Virus record (IMG/VR): IMGVR_UViG_3300010299_000011
Location: 1-44,458 of that record
Direction: 5' to 3' (one strand)
Source: a virus
Length of the DNA: 44,458 bases
The position numbers were made by a program, and so were the translations under genes. Positions 32,232 through 39,676 of this stretch are shown here, piece after piece. The stretch's first letter is position 1, and every line of letters begins with the position of its first letter. The notes beneath the pieces are model-generated. The model saw only the letters and a program-made list of their open reading frames with translations. It ran no database searches and was not told the DNA's origin.

Positions 32232-33096
32232 ATCTCTTCAGGTCAGCCTCTGGCTTAACGTCGACAATCCGGCAACACCCGTTGTGCTTTGATCCCCAAG
32301 CCATCTGCAGTTTCTGGCCGACGTCCGCCGCATTCATCACTACCGGCTTGCCGACGCACTTGGGCTTCCAGTGGCCCGCCCAGGCATCCCAGTTACACAG
32401 TACCGGGTTGTAGCCGAGGGTAGTGGTGCCTGTGAGCGACAAGTCCCGCGTCATCGTTACGTCCTCGGTGGACGCCTTGTCGGCCGCATACTGATCCTTC
32501 CACTCGTAGTAGAACCAAGGATTGTCGGCTGCCCCCTTAGGCTCCGTGATGTCAAAGCACCGCATGTCATAGATGATCAAGCCCGTGGGGAGTGCCGCGC
32601 ACTCTTGGATGCCGCTCATCTTTACTGCGGTGTGTCGGTCGTACATCTCCAGCTGGAAGTCCGGGTTGGGATTTTCGTTCTGCTGGTTTTGCCAGCGGAA
32701 CACATAAACGCATTCGTTGGGCGGCGGGCCACAGTAGGGCGCACCGATGCACACCGGACCCTTGCTGTAGTGGTCGACGATGTAGTCGAAAGATGATTGG
32801 AAGAACGGCTTGGCGTCAGGGTGGCCGGCGTTGATGTCTGGCTTCATGTCGCTGTCGATCATCACCAGGACGTCCACGCCGAACTCCCGCGCCATCAGAA
32901 CGGCGCGGTTGCGAGTCATAGTGATCGGTGTGTCAGCGAGGTTCCAGACGCGGATGTTATCGACACGGGGGTCTTTGGAGATGTCCGCAATGAGCGGCAC
33001 CATCCACTCCCGGATGTCCGGGACTTCGGAAGATATCCCTCCGTTACCACCGTACGAGAAGGTGCAGAAGCCGATATTGAACTTTGGTTGCTGCAT
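32188..33096 (-). CDS. GT-A type glycosyltransferase-like protein
   Basis: 302 residues from ATG 33096 (AGGTG 7 bases upstream; GTG 33105 is an alternative). ITMTRNRAVLMAREFGVDVLVMIDSDMKPD (about 58-87) is the nucleotide-sugar binding strand-helix and DSD metal site of GT-A glycosyltransferases. Nearby HWKPKCVGKPVVMN and CAALPTGLIIYDMRCFD look like acceptor-side loops. It may glycosylate DNA bases or capsid/surface targets; the position between capsid and terminase genes favours a virion or DNA target, but the substrate cannot be deduced. Confidence 0.72.
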   Translation of the reverse strand: MQQPKFNIGFCTFSYGGNGGISSEVPDIREWMVPLIADISKDPRVDNIRVWNLADTPITMTRNRAVLMAREFGVDVLVMIDSDMKPDINAGHPDAKPFFQSSFDYIVDHYSKGPVCIGAPYCGPPPNECVYVFRWQNQQNENPNPDFQLEMYDRHTAVKMSGIQECAALPTGLIIYDMRCFDITEPKGAADNPWFYYEWKDQYAADKASTEDVTMTRDLSLTGTTTLGYNPVLCNWDAWAGHWKPKCVGKPVVMNAADVGQKLQMAWGSKHNGCCRIVDVKPEADLKRYVEQNLHTVQEVVS

Positions 33097-33137
33097 TAAG
33101 TTCACCTGTTGGGGGGCTTGGTGAACCAGTGTATAGA

Positions 33138-33722
33138 CTACCGGAAGAGCCCCGCAAGCGGGTTGCGCCAGCCATCCGCCGCCATCTGCTGGGCGTTGTT
33201 GTATAGAGACTGGAAGTCAAACTGGGGTGGTCTGGGGGCCTGCGTGCCGAGGCCTTCGGCCTGTTGTCGCATAAGCGAATTATTAATGTTGTAGATAAAG
33301 GCATCCCGCGTGTTTGTGTCCATCTGTGGCATGGTGAATTGGCGGGCCGGCGCCTGGGCAGTGCGTGTGGGCGGAACTGCTGGTAGGCCGCCCGGCTGCT
33401 GGTAAGCGCCGAACGCTGGGCTCGCCTGTCCCTGCCGCCGCTCGCCAGTGTTTTGCTTGGGCCTGGGAGGGCTGTACGCACCCAAAGACGTCTGCTGCTG
33501 GCTGCGAGGCAAACGAGCAAAAGCAGTTGTTGGGCCGTAGTTCTTAAACAGGTCAAACGGATTCTCGTCGTCTCGCCATCCCTGGAGGCTCACCTTCTGT
33601 CCGCCAGTTGGCTTCTGACCTGTCCCTTTGTCGTCCCGCCATCCTTGGATGTTCATTCCTTGGCCGGAGGAAGGCTTTTTGCCTGTGCCCTCGTCGTCTC
33701 GCCACCCTTGGAGCGTGATCAT
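33138..33722 (-). CDS. Hypothetical protein with GWRDD repeats
   Basis: 194 residues; AGGAGGACAG precedes ATG 33722. The first 55 residues are three tandem units of 21 residues, each built on LQGWRDDxGTG.KP.GGQ (W7, W28, W49); the third is partial and runs into NPFDLFKNYGP. The rest is a Pro/Gln-rich linker and a helical C-terminus (TRDAFIYNINNSLMRQQAEG, FDFQSLYNNAQQMAADGWRN). The repeats may be short peptide ligands for a multivalent partner. Function unknown; position suggests head maturation. Confidence 0.65.
   Translation of the reverse strand: MITLQGWRDDEGTGKKPSSGQGMNIQGWRDDKGTGQKPTGGQKVSLQGWRDDENPFDLFKNYGPTTAFARLPRSQQQTSLGAYSPPRPKQNTGERRQGQASPAFGAYQQPGGLPAVPPTRTAQAPARQFTMPQMDTNTRDAFIYNINNSLMRQQAEGLGTQAPRPPQFDFQSLYNNAQQMAADGWRNPLAGLFR
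33567..33716. repeat. 63-bp tandem repeat array inside the GWRDD gene
   Basis: About two and a half copies of a 63-bp (21-codon) unit in frame, recognisable on the DNA by recurring CGTCCCGCCATCCTTGG and CGTCTCGCCATCCCTGG-type blocks. Copies differ mainly at third positions, so the peptide is more conserved than the DNA, which suggests selection on the encoded motif. Confidence 0.8.
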
Positions 33723-33865
33723 CTGTCCTCCTGCTGGTCTGCGACTGTGTCCGTGCCGGTGCCTGTGCCGTAAATCATCCGAAGGCGTTCCATGTCAGCC
33801 ATGGTTTCGTACGCCCGGACGGCTTCAATCAGTTGGCGTATGTAGTCCAGATTCTGTATTGCCAT
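33719..33865 (-). CDS. 48-residue small protein
   Basis: ATG 33865 to TGA 33719, whose stop overlaps the start of the GWRDD gene (ATGA). The N-terminal 30 residues form a helix (IQNLDYIRQLIEAVRAYETM); the tail is Gly/Thr-rich. There is no good ribosome-binding site, and the terminator hairpin lies only 8 bases upstream, so the gene may be expressed only by read-through. Function unknown. Confidence 0.6.
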   Translation of the reverse strand: MAIQNLDYIRQLIEAVRAYETMADMERLRMIYGTGTGTDTVADQQEDR

Positions 33866-33872
33866 AACGAAA

Positions 33873-33918
33873 GAGCCCCGGCTAGTTTCCCAGCCGGGGC
33901 TCCCCCCGTAAGCCCCGG
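33873..33918 (-). terminator. Terminator with competing antiterminator hairpin
   Basis: GAGCCCCGGCT (33873-33883) and AGCCGGGGCTC (33892-33902) make an 11-bp GC-rich stem with an 8-base loop; on the minus strand it is followed by TTTCGTT. A third element AGCCCCGG (33911-33918), transcribed first, can pair instead with CCGGGGCT (33894-33901). The two pairings exclude each other. The element follows the two head genes and precedes the terminase/portal genes. Confidence 0.75.
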
Positions 33919-33931
33919 TTGAGGGCAGTTT

Positions 33932-34492
33932 TTAACGACCCAGTTTGACGATGGCGAGAACGTCGTCGTCGGCGGCGGCGGCAGACGAAACAGCCACAGC
34001 GACCAAGCCAAGGGCGGCTGCAGCTTCGGTGCCGGTGGCTGTCACGGCCTTACCACCAGTGGAAGAGTCCGTTGCCCCGCCAGCCACTGCCGTGTTGGCA
34101 ACGAGCAGGTCGCCTACAGCGACAGCCTCGTCCACGGTCAGTTCACTTGGCCCGTCGACAGTCACCCAGAACACATCATTGGCCACCACGCCCGCAGACG
34201 ACAGGTGCTCGTCCGTGATACCGGCAGGCCGGTCGTTGGTAAGCCGGGTGTATTCGTCGACGGCGGTGTAGCTGCCGGTAACGAACTTCACCATACGCTT
34301 GCCATACAGTGTGACCCCCGAGCTGTTCCGCACGGCGATGCAGGTCTTCACCCGGTTGCTGCGAACCTGACCCGTTGTTGGATCGACGTCAGGAAACTGC
34401 TTTACCGTGCCGACCCAGCCAGTGCCGTCGTCGGTAGACGACACGCCAAGAGTCTGCCCAAGCCCAAAGGGCGGATCATTCACAAAGCTCAT
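33932..34492 (-). CDS. Head decoration-like protein
   Basis: 186 residues, AAGGGGAAAG region before ATG 34492. Mostly beta strands with alternating Thr/Val; features include GWVGTVKQFPDVDPTTGQVRSNR, CIAVRNSSGVTLYGKR, and VAVGDLLVAN, reminiscent of phage capsid decoration or vertex-stabilising proteins encoded right next to the major capsid gene. Ends AAADDDVLAIVKLGR. Confidence 0.68.
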   Translation of the reverse strand: MSFVNDPPFGLGQTLGVSSTDDGTGWVGTVKQFPDVDPTTGQVRSNRVKTCIAVRNSSGVTLYGKRMVKFVTGSYTAVDEYTRLTNDRPAGITDEHLSSAGVVANDVFWVTVDGPSELTVDEAVAVGDLLVANTAVAGGATDSSTGGKAVTATGTEAAAALGLVAVAVSSAAAADDDVLAIVKLGR

Positions 34493-34510
34493 TTCTTACT
34501 TTCCCCTTTA

Positions 34511-35620
34511 TTAGGCAAGGCTGGTGAGTTTGAAGAAGTTACGCGGACTCTTAAATTTCAGGTTGCCGAGATGGCTGACGACATACCTATAGGCTTGCGT
34601 CACCTCGTCGTAGAACGGCCCCTCCGACGTCAGGAGGTTGCCCTCCATGCAGAGGAGTTCGATGTTGCCGACCGCAAGGCCGTAGCCGGTGTTCGCCGGC
34701 ACACTGCCTTCGGCCGAAATTTCCACACCGTCCAGCTCAAATACGTCTGTGAAGCCATAGCTCCGCAGACCGTTGGTGCGACTGACGATCACACGCTCCT
34801 TGGCGTCCAAGGCATTCAGCATGTCGATGAACAGCCGGCGAGCCAGGAGCACCATGTCGACCTGGTCCTCAGCGGAATCGTTTCGGCGAGTCTGATGAAT
34901 CGCCTCACGCACCGCCTTGGTGCAGTTAGCTGCCCAAGTGGTGTCACCAAAGTAGGACGAGGTGTAGTTGACGATGACCGGAGAGAAGAAGTCGAACTCC
35001 GGATCGGCTTCACCATTCGGCCACACGCCGCTCACCTGAGAGCCACCGTACGCACCGAGCGTGGTCGAAAGACCAGCATAGGTGTCATTCGGATAGCCGA
35101 ACGGGTCAGCTGCGTTTGCCGTCCGCTGGGCACCAGTGCCAACAGTGATCGTACCGTTGGTCCCCATAAACGATTCAATGCCGTGGAACTTCAGCTCGTT
35201 GCCGGCAGCGTAACCGTCCTGGACCCACTGCTTGGCGAGGTGCTGCTGCATGGAGGTGATGAGGCGGCTGGACATCTTGCCGGCCACGTTCACCAGCGCC
35301 TGGGCGCTACGATTTTCCAGCATCTCCTTCTTGTAGATGGCATCCGTCGCCTGGTAGCCCCGGTACTCCAGCTCTGCTTTCTTCCACAGGTTCTGGCGTG
35401 CAAAGGACCGTGGCGACTCGCCATTGTTGCCCTGCGGGCTGTGGTTGCGGTACTGGATTTCCCAGTCGAAACCTCGGCCTGCCATGTTCATCCGAACCTG
35501 GCCGGCACCCTCCAGCGCTGCAAAGAGCTTGTACTTCCGGAGGGAAGCGATCTCTTCCTCACGCAGGTGATTAACGATTGTGGTGGCGATTGACCTCGCC
35601 CAATCAGTCGAACTAGCCAT
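34511..35620 (-). CDS. Major capsid protein (HK97 fold)
   Basis: 369 residues. Length, position after a scaffold gene and sequence layout fit an HK97-fold capsid protein: helical N-arm (MASSTDWARSIATTIVNHLR), beta E-loop region (FDWEIQYRNHSP), the LEYRGYQATDAIYKKEMLENRS region, long spine helix (NVAGKMSSRLITSMQQHLAKQW), A-domain strands (VDMVLLARRLFIDMLNALDAKERV). ATG 35620 overlaps the scaffold stop by 8 bases. Confidence 0.88.
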   Translation of the reverse strand: MASSTDWARSIATTIVNHLREEEIASLRKYKLFAALEGAGQVRMNMAGRGFDWEIQYRNHSPQGNNGESPRSFARQNLWKKAELEYRGYQATDAIYKKEMLENRSAQALVNVAGKMSSRLITSMQQHLAKQWVQDGYAAGNELKFHGIESFMGTNGTITVGTGAQRTANAADPFGYPNDTYAGLSTTLGAYGGSQVSGVWPNGEADPEFDFFSPVIVNYTSSYFGDTTWAANCTKAVREAIHQTRRNDSAEDQVDMVLLARRLFIDMLNALDAKERVIVSRTNGLRSYGFTDVFELDGVEISAEGSVPANTGYGLAVGNIELLCMEGNLLTSEGPFYDEVTQAYRYVVSHLGNLKFKSPRNFFKLTSLA

Positions 35621-36599
35621 TTGCTAAAACTCCATCTTCAGAGAGTTGGTTGCGAAGTCGATCCTCAAACGTCAACCTCTGCTTGGGGGCACGCGGTTCA
35701 GCGGCACCCGCACTTCGGTTTGGCGCCCGTGTGGCTCTCTCACGGAGAAACGCCATGTTCTGCTGTTCAACCGGGGGCTGCTGGGGCGTTGGCTGTGGGG
35801 GTGGTTGCTGCGACATCTGCTGGTAGCGAAGGTTCAGTAGATCACGCTGCAGCATGCCGGTCGCAAACTTCCAGCGTGCCTCGGGAGACTGAATGCCCAT
35901 CTGCTGAGCTTGGGCGATATAAGCCTGGATCGCTTGCCCCTCACGGGTCACGTTGCCCTGCTGGTCGTACAGCCAGTCGGCATTCTGCTGCTCCAAGGAC
36001 TGAACATAGTTTTGGGCCTGATAGCCGCTCAAAGCGTTGTTGACTAGCTCTTCCGCCTTCTTCTGAGCTACCTGTTCGATAAATGGCGAAAGAGTCGCCT
36101 CTGGGTCGGTGACGAACCGCCGTGCAAAGTCGGCCGTGTAGGATTGGTACTCACGGAGGGCGGTTTGGGCTTCCAGAGGCGCGTCTGGACTGATCACCTC
36201 CCTTCCGGTTTCGGGATCACGGACGATGTAGCTCTTCCAGGTGTCTTTCACCTGGGGTGGGTTCCACCACTTTGGCGGCTCTTCAGGCTTAGGTCGGTTG
36301 GCTTCTGCCTGCTGCTGCTTCCATGCCTCGTACTCACGCTGATTGCGGAGGTACTCCTGGGCGTAAGGAACAACCTGTTGGTATTGCTGGAGCTGGCGCT
36401 GCGCTTCCTGCATGCCCGTGTAGGACTGGTACAGGTTGCGTGCAATGTCTACGTCGTCCTTGCCTTCAAAATCCGGCAAAGACTTAAAGGCGTCGTAGAT
36501 GGAGCCTTGCTGTTCCGGCGCAGCGGCCTCAGCGACAGGGGCCTCTTGGACCTCTGGAGCTTCAGGTGCGTCAACGATGTTTTCTTCTTCTTCAGCCAT
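35613..36599 (-). CDS. Scaffolding protein
   Basis: 328 residues, ATG 36599 with GGAGC upstream. Acidic Ala/Pro/Glu N-terminus (AEEEENIVDAPEAP), a long Gln-rich coiled-coil centre (MQEAQRQLQQYQQVVPYAQEYLRNQREYEAWKQQQ), and a basic C-terminus (RLTFEDRLRNQLSEDG) that typically binds the coat protein. It sits directly before the major capsid gene, as scaffold genes do, and would guide prohead assembly then leave. Confidence 0.85.
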   Translation of the reverse strand: MAEEEENIVDAPEAPEVQEAPVAEAAAPEQQGSIYDAFKSLPDFEGKDDVDIARNLYQSYTGMQEAQRQLQQYQQVVPYAQEYLRNQREYEAWKQQQAEANRPKPEEPPKWWNPPQVKDTWKSYIVRDPETGREVISPDAPLEAQTALREYQSYTADFARRFVTDPEATLSPFIEQVAQKKAEELVNNALSGYQAQNYVQSLEQQNADWLYDQQGNVTREGQAIQAYIAQAQQMGIQSPEARWKFATGMLQRDLLNLRYQQMSQQPPPQPTPQQPPVEQQNMAFLRERATRAPNRSAGAAEPRAPKQRLTFEDRLRNQLSEDGVLANG

Positions 36600-36668
36600 T
36601 TTGTTGCTCCGGGGTACGGGGTGTTAAGGGTTATATGTCCTACGTTTCCGATTTTGTTTCCATTTTTT

Positions 36669-37343
36669 TTATTGGGCGTTACGAAGGCGGCGGATAGCAT
36701 CACCTGCTTTGTCAACAAGTTCGGCCCTAACGGGAGTTCTCCACGCCGCGTCTGCCGCTCCGTAAAGGTTTTGGGCGCGGCGTGCGACCGACGATCCAAG
36801 CCGGCCGGCCACAGCTACGTCCAGTCCCGGCATTAAAGACTCGGCTGCTAGCCCCGCCACGGGACCAAGCTCCTCGTACATTCGCTCCCTGCCTGGTTCG
36901 ACTGGGTATCCTGCCGGCGGATAGAAGGAGCCTGGCACTGCCGCCGCAAGCCGCTGCGCTATTTCGCCGGGCGGCTTCTGGCCCGAAAGTGCTTCCTCCG
37001 CTTGGTATACGAAGTTCTCCGGGATTGACAGTATGTGCAGGGCGAGGTTGCGGCTCTCGGGGTTGCTTGTTGCCCACGCACTAAGCGACGTACCAGGCTT
37101 ACTTGGGGCCGGCATCCCAAAGTCTTCTACCGCCATGTTGTACGAGAGCTGTTGATCGACCTCCCCTTGCTGCCGCTGCATGCGGTCGTAACGCTTTTTG
37201 CGCTCCGCTATGAAAGCAAGCCGGAGGTTGTGTGCGGCAAACGCATCGCTACGCCTTCGGCCGTCCGCAGCCAAGGCCTCGTTGTGCTGCTGGCGAAACT
37301 TCTGAGCGTCCTCTGGATGCAGAGGCACGCGGCGGTGGCCCAC
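36669..37343 (-). CDS. Hypothetical protein, possible internal head protein
   Basis: 224 residues from GTG 37343. Coding looks continuous upstream to ATA 37373, whose ATAG overlap with the preceding stop and upstream AAAGG resemble real starts, giving 234 residues; which start is used is open. Helical throughout, Arg/Gln-rich first half (HPEDAQKFRQQHNEALAADGRRR, AERKKRYDRMQRQQGEVDQQ), second half with GPVAGLAAESLMPGLDVAVAG and a basic end. It lies between the polyvalent-domain protein and the scaffold. No family recognised. Confidence 0.62.
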   Translation of the reverse strand: MGHRRVPLHPEDAQKFRQQHNEALAADGRRRSDAFAAHNLRLAFIAERKKRYDRMQRQQGEVDQQLSYNMAVEDFGMPAPSKPGTSLSAWATSNPESRNLALHILSIPENFVYQAEEALSGQKPPGEIAQRLAAAVPGSFYPPAGYPVEPGRERMYEELGPVAGLAAESLMPGLDVAVAGRLGSSVARRAQNLYGAADAAWRTPVRAELVDKAGDAIRRLRNAQ

Positions 37344-37369
37344 AAAAGACGGGCCGGCGATGAGTGGTC

Positions 37370-38788
37370 CTATGGCTGCCTTTCTTTGCTAAGGGCTGCG
37401 GCTCCGAGGACGGATGCTGGGATGCCGTTGCGAAGGATGTTGCGGCGCATCTCGTCGGACATCAGGTAGCGGACGCCAGGCGGGTTTTCATAGCGGGGTT
37501 CCGATGGCGAAACCCAATTAGCAACCCTCAGCCTCCAGCTCGCACCCTGCGTTGCCTCCAGGTCCTCCAATCTCCTCATAATGCCGGGCATCGCCTGCAA
37601 AGCGTTCGCCTGGGCTTCGTCCACAGGAGAGCCCCGTATGACCGCATCGTTCACAAGGCTTTCGTACAGGTCATTTGCGGCAGGCACCGGATTCCCTTCG
37701 TTAATTTCATCGGTTAGCTCGTTAATGTAATGGCTGTAATCAATGCCGACATTTTCGGTCCGCCCGACGCTTCCGTCCGAACGCATGTTTACCAGGCGTC
37801 GAATTTCTTGAGCGAGGTCGTTCTCAATCGCCATCTCACGCATTTGCGAGTTTGCCATTGCCGTTCTATACCCAGGCGCTTTCTGCGAAACAGGTTGCTG
37901 GGTCAAACCACCCATCTTACGGCCAAGCCGCTCCAACGCACCTGGGACAACCTTGCCGTACAGATGCTCGTAGTTGTCGATGTTGCCGCCGACCTTGTCA
38001 GCGATGGACCTTGGAGAGGCGATCTCAATAGCGCGGTATCCGCCGCGAGCAGCCTCTAGCGCAAGTCGCTTAATCAGTAGGTCTAGCCAAGCGTCTTCCA
38101 GAGGAAACGGCTTTGACGGGTCCGGGGCGCTGTACTCAATGAAGTCGCTTTCGCCGATGGCGTCAGAAATCTCCGCCAGCTGCTCTCGCAACTGCCTATT
38201 TCTAATTCCCAGGTCGGACTGCAGCTCGTTGATCCGCAAAGCGTCTCCGTGCCTGTCGAACCTTGCGTGCGCCACGGCGTCCCGGTTGGCGTATGTGGAA
38301 TTCGTTGCAGCATTCGCCCAGTGATTCCCGTAGTCAAAGTTTCTCGCTCCAGGCTGAGTAAGAAGAATCTCCGTATAGTTTGCGCCTCCCTGCCCGTAAT
38401 TCTTGTACATTGGGTCGCCGTGCATAACGCCTTGCCCAATAGCCGATGCCGACTCTTGGTATGCTGGCATGCCGTCTACGATTGGGCCGTCCTCTGCGAG
38501 CACAACCTCGCCATGCGTGTACAGCGGGCTACGCTCCCTAACAGCCCTGAGAAGCTCTTCCCTCGGGACTGCGGATCGGCCTTCGTACAAAGAAGGCAGG
38601 TCAACGGCCTTCAGCTCCCAGCCTGGCACGCCTTCCTTATGGCGACGGATGAGCCCCGGAAGTTCTTCGGCCCGCACCATCTCCGGCATGGCCTCAACGG
38701 CTCTCTGCATCCGCGAGTAGATGCCTGGTGAGTATCCGATTAGACCAGCAATCCGCCGGCCTGCTGCTATTGCGTCGTCCGGATTCAC
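37370..38788 (-). CDS. Polyvalent-protein domain (LPD) protein
   Basis: 472 residues; GTG 38788 is preferred because it gives a GTGA overlap (GTG 38791 also possible). The core, NYTEILLTQPG, then GNHWANAATNSTYANRDAVAHARFDRHGDALRINELQSD, is the large-polyvalent-protein-associated domain found in phage polyvalent proteins; a later segment, PFPLEDAWLDLLIKRLALEAARGGYRAIEIA and YEHLYGKVVPGALERLG, belongs to the same unit. Such domains sit in proteins injected with the genome. Here it is a stand-alone gene in the head cluster, so packaging in the virion is plausible. Confidence 0.78.
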   Translation of the reverse strand: MNPDDAIAAGRRIAGLIGYSPGIYSRMQRAVEAMPEMVRAEELPGLIRRHKEGVPGWELKAVDLPSLYEGRSAVPREELLRAVRERSPLYTHGEVVLAEDGPIVDGMPAYQESASAIGQGVMHGDPMYKNYGQGGANYTEILLTQPGARNFDYGNHWANAATNSTYANRDAVAHARFDRHGDALRINELQSDLGIRNRQLREQLAEISDAIGESDFIEYSAPDPSKPFPLEDAWLDLLIKRLALEAARGGYRAIEIASPRSIADKVGGNIDNYEHLYGKVVPGALERLGRKMGGLTQQPVSQKAPGYRTAMANSQMREMAIENDLAQEIRRLVNMRSDGSVGRTENVGIDYSHYINELTDEINEGNPVPAANDLYESLVNDAVIRGSPVDEAQANALQAMPGIMRRLEDLEATQGASWRLRVANWVSPSEPRYENPPGVRYLMSDEMRRNILRNGIPASVLGAAALSKERQP

Positions 38789-39060
38789 CACTTCACCCTA
38801 TCTGCCCAGTAGGCCGCAGACATCTTTCCCTTTTTGATGTTCTGCGCGTGTCGGGCTTTGAAGGACTCTCGTCGCTTGCGGTAGGACTCCGACTCTCCGT
38901 CTTTCTTCGGAGAACCGGATACACCTTGCTGGCCAAAGCGAATGAGCTTTTCCTTGTCGCCCACCTTGGCGAGCACCATGTGGCTCTTCTTTGGGTGGTT
39001 AGGAGTCCGAACAGGCTTGTTCGGGATGAGTTTGCGAATCTTATCGCCCTCTCTGTCCAC
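38785..39060 (-). CDS. Conserved-type phage protein with KSHxVLAKVG motif
   Basis: 91 residues. The start GTG 39060 is chosen because GGAGG lies 7 bases upstream; longer frames read through the neighbour. The protein is basic and dense in conserved motifs: RTPNHPKKSHMVLAKVGDKEKLIRFGQQGV, then FKARHAQNIKKGKMSAAYWADRVKW. I recognise this end-to-end pattern from phage head/packaging regions; function unknown, possibly nucleic-acid binding given the Lys/Arg content. Confidence 0.72.
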   Translation of the reverse strand: MDREGDKIRKLIPNKPVRTPNHPKKSHMVLAKVGDKEKLIRFGQQGVSGSPKKDGESESYRKRRESFKARHAQNIKKGKMSAAYWADRVKW

Positions 39061-39196
39061 TGAGCTTCCTCCACTGCTTTGGATCGGGGTAGTCCTTGTC
39101 GCCTGGCTTTGCAGGAGGTTCGCCACGCTTGCGTTTGGCGTGGATGTTGTCCCAGAGGCCTTTGGCCTTGCGGACGCGGTCGCCGTCTTTATCCAT
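39041..39196 (-). CDS. 51-residue conserved-type mini-protein
   Basis: ATG 39196 to TAA 39041, overlapping the next start by 20 bases. The sequence contains AKGLWDNIHAKRKRGEPPAKPGDKDYPDPKQWRKL, a recurrent composition (GLWDNIHAKRKR, then a Lys/Pro segment) of phage small proteins encoded next to the KSHxVLAKVG gene. Basic and likely disordered. Function unknown. Confidence 0.68.
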   Translation of the reverse strand: MDKDGDRVRKAKGLWDNIHAKRKRGEPPAKPGDKDYPDPKQWRKLSGQRGR

Positions 39197-39251
39197 CACC
39201 GATAAAGTCCTCGTACTCGTCGTCGTCCCAGTCGATCTCCCACCAGCACAT
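39189..39251 (-). CDS. 20-residue acidic mini-ORF
   Basis: Starts at ATG 39251, sharing one base with the preceding stop (TGATG), and its TAA overlaps the start of the 51-residue gene by 8 bases. The peptide is acidic and Trp-rich, beginning MCWWEIDW and ending in a run of Asp/Glu. Being bracketed by two coupled genes supports it; a peptide this small could also be a translational coupler only. Confidence 0.45.
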   Translation of the reverse strand: MCWWEIDWDDDEYEDFIGDG

Positions 39252-39673
39252 CACATGTCCGCCAGGAGCTGTCGAATGAGCTGTGCTTCCGCATCCACGT
39301 TGGCACGGTAGTTCGCTCCCATTTGTCGGAGACGCTCTGTCTCGTAGTCAGCCCCAATGCGCCGCATCTCCCGACGCTGGGCGACTCGGGAATCGTTCTC
39401 ACGCTGAATGGCCTTCATTGCCATGCCGAGGTTGGTGCCTGCGATCTGTGCCTGTTCCGCCGGGCCAACGATTGGTACGAACATGCTTTGCGACTTTCCT
39501 TTCGGCGAGAGGTACGTGCGAGATTTGTTTTTCTCTGTGGCTTTGCCGCCCTCTCGTTCCTCACGGTCCAACTGAGCCTCACGGGCGTTATGCTGTACGT
39601 TGCGTTCTGTCTCTCCGGTTAAATCACCCCATCCCTCTGTCAGAATGGTGGCGTCACTGCGGGTCTGCCTCAT
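39251..39673 (-). CDS. Hypothetical helical protein
   Basis: 140 residues; perfect ribosome-binding site AAGGAGTGAGCA before ATG 39673. Charged and helical: TGETERNVQHNAREAQLDREEREGGKATEKNK, then RTYLSPKGKSQSMFVPIVGPAEQAQIAGTNLG, then a coiled-coil end (RREMRRIGADYETERLRQMG). The late-operon position with small accessory genes suggests a head or scaffold accessory. No family recognised. Confidence 0.65.
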   Translation of the reverse strand: MRQTRSDATILTEGWGDLTGETERNVQHNAREAQLDREEREGGKATEKNKSRTYLSPKGKSQSMFVPIVGPAEQAQIAGTNLGMAMKAIQRENDSRVAQRREMRRIGADYETERLRQMGANYRANVDAEAQLIRQLLADM

Positions 39674-39676
39674 TGC

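Noticed and set aside
34205-35593. Long plus-strand open frame (462 codons) across the capsid gene
   Set aside because: It lies entirely antisense to the clear major capsid gene, and its composition is that of a GC-rich shadow frame with no start site or motifs.
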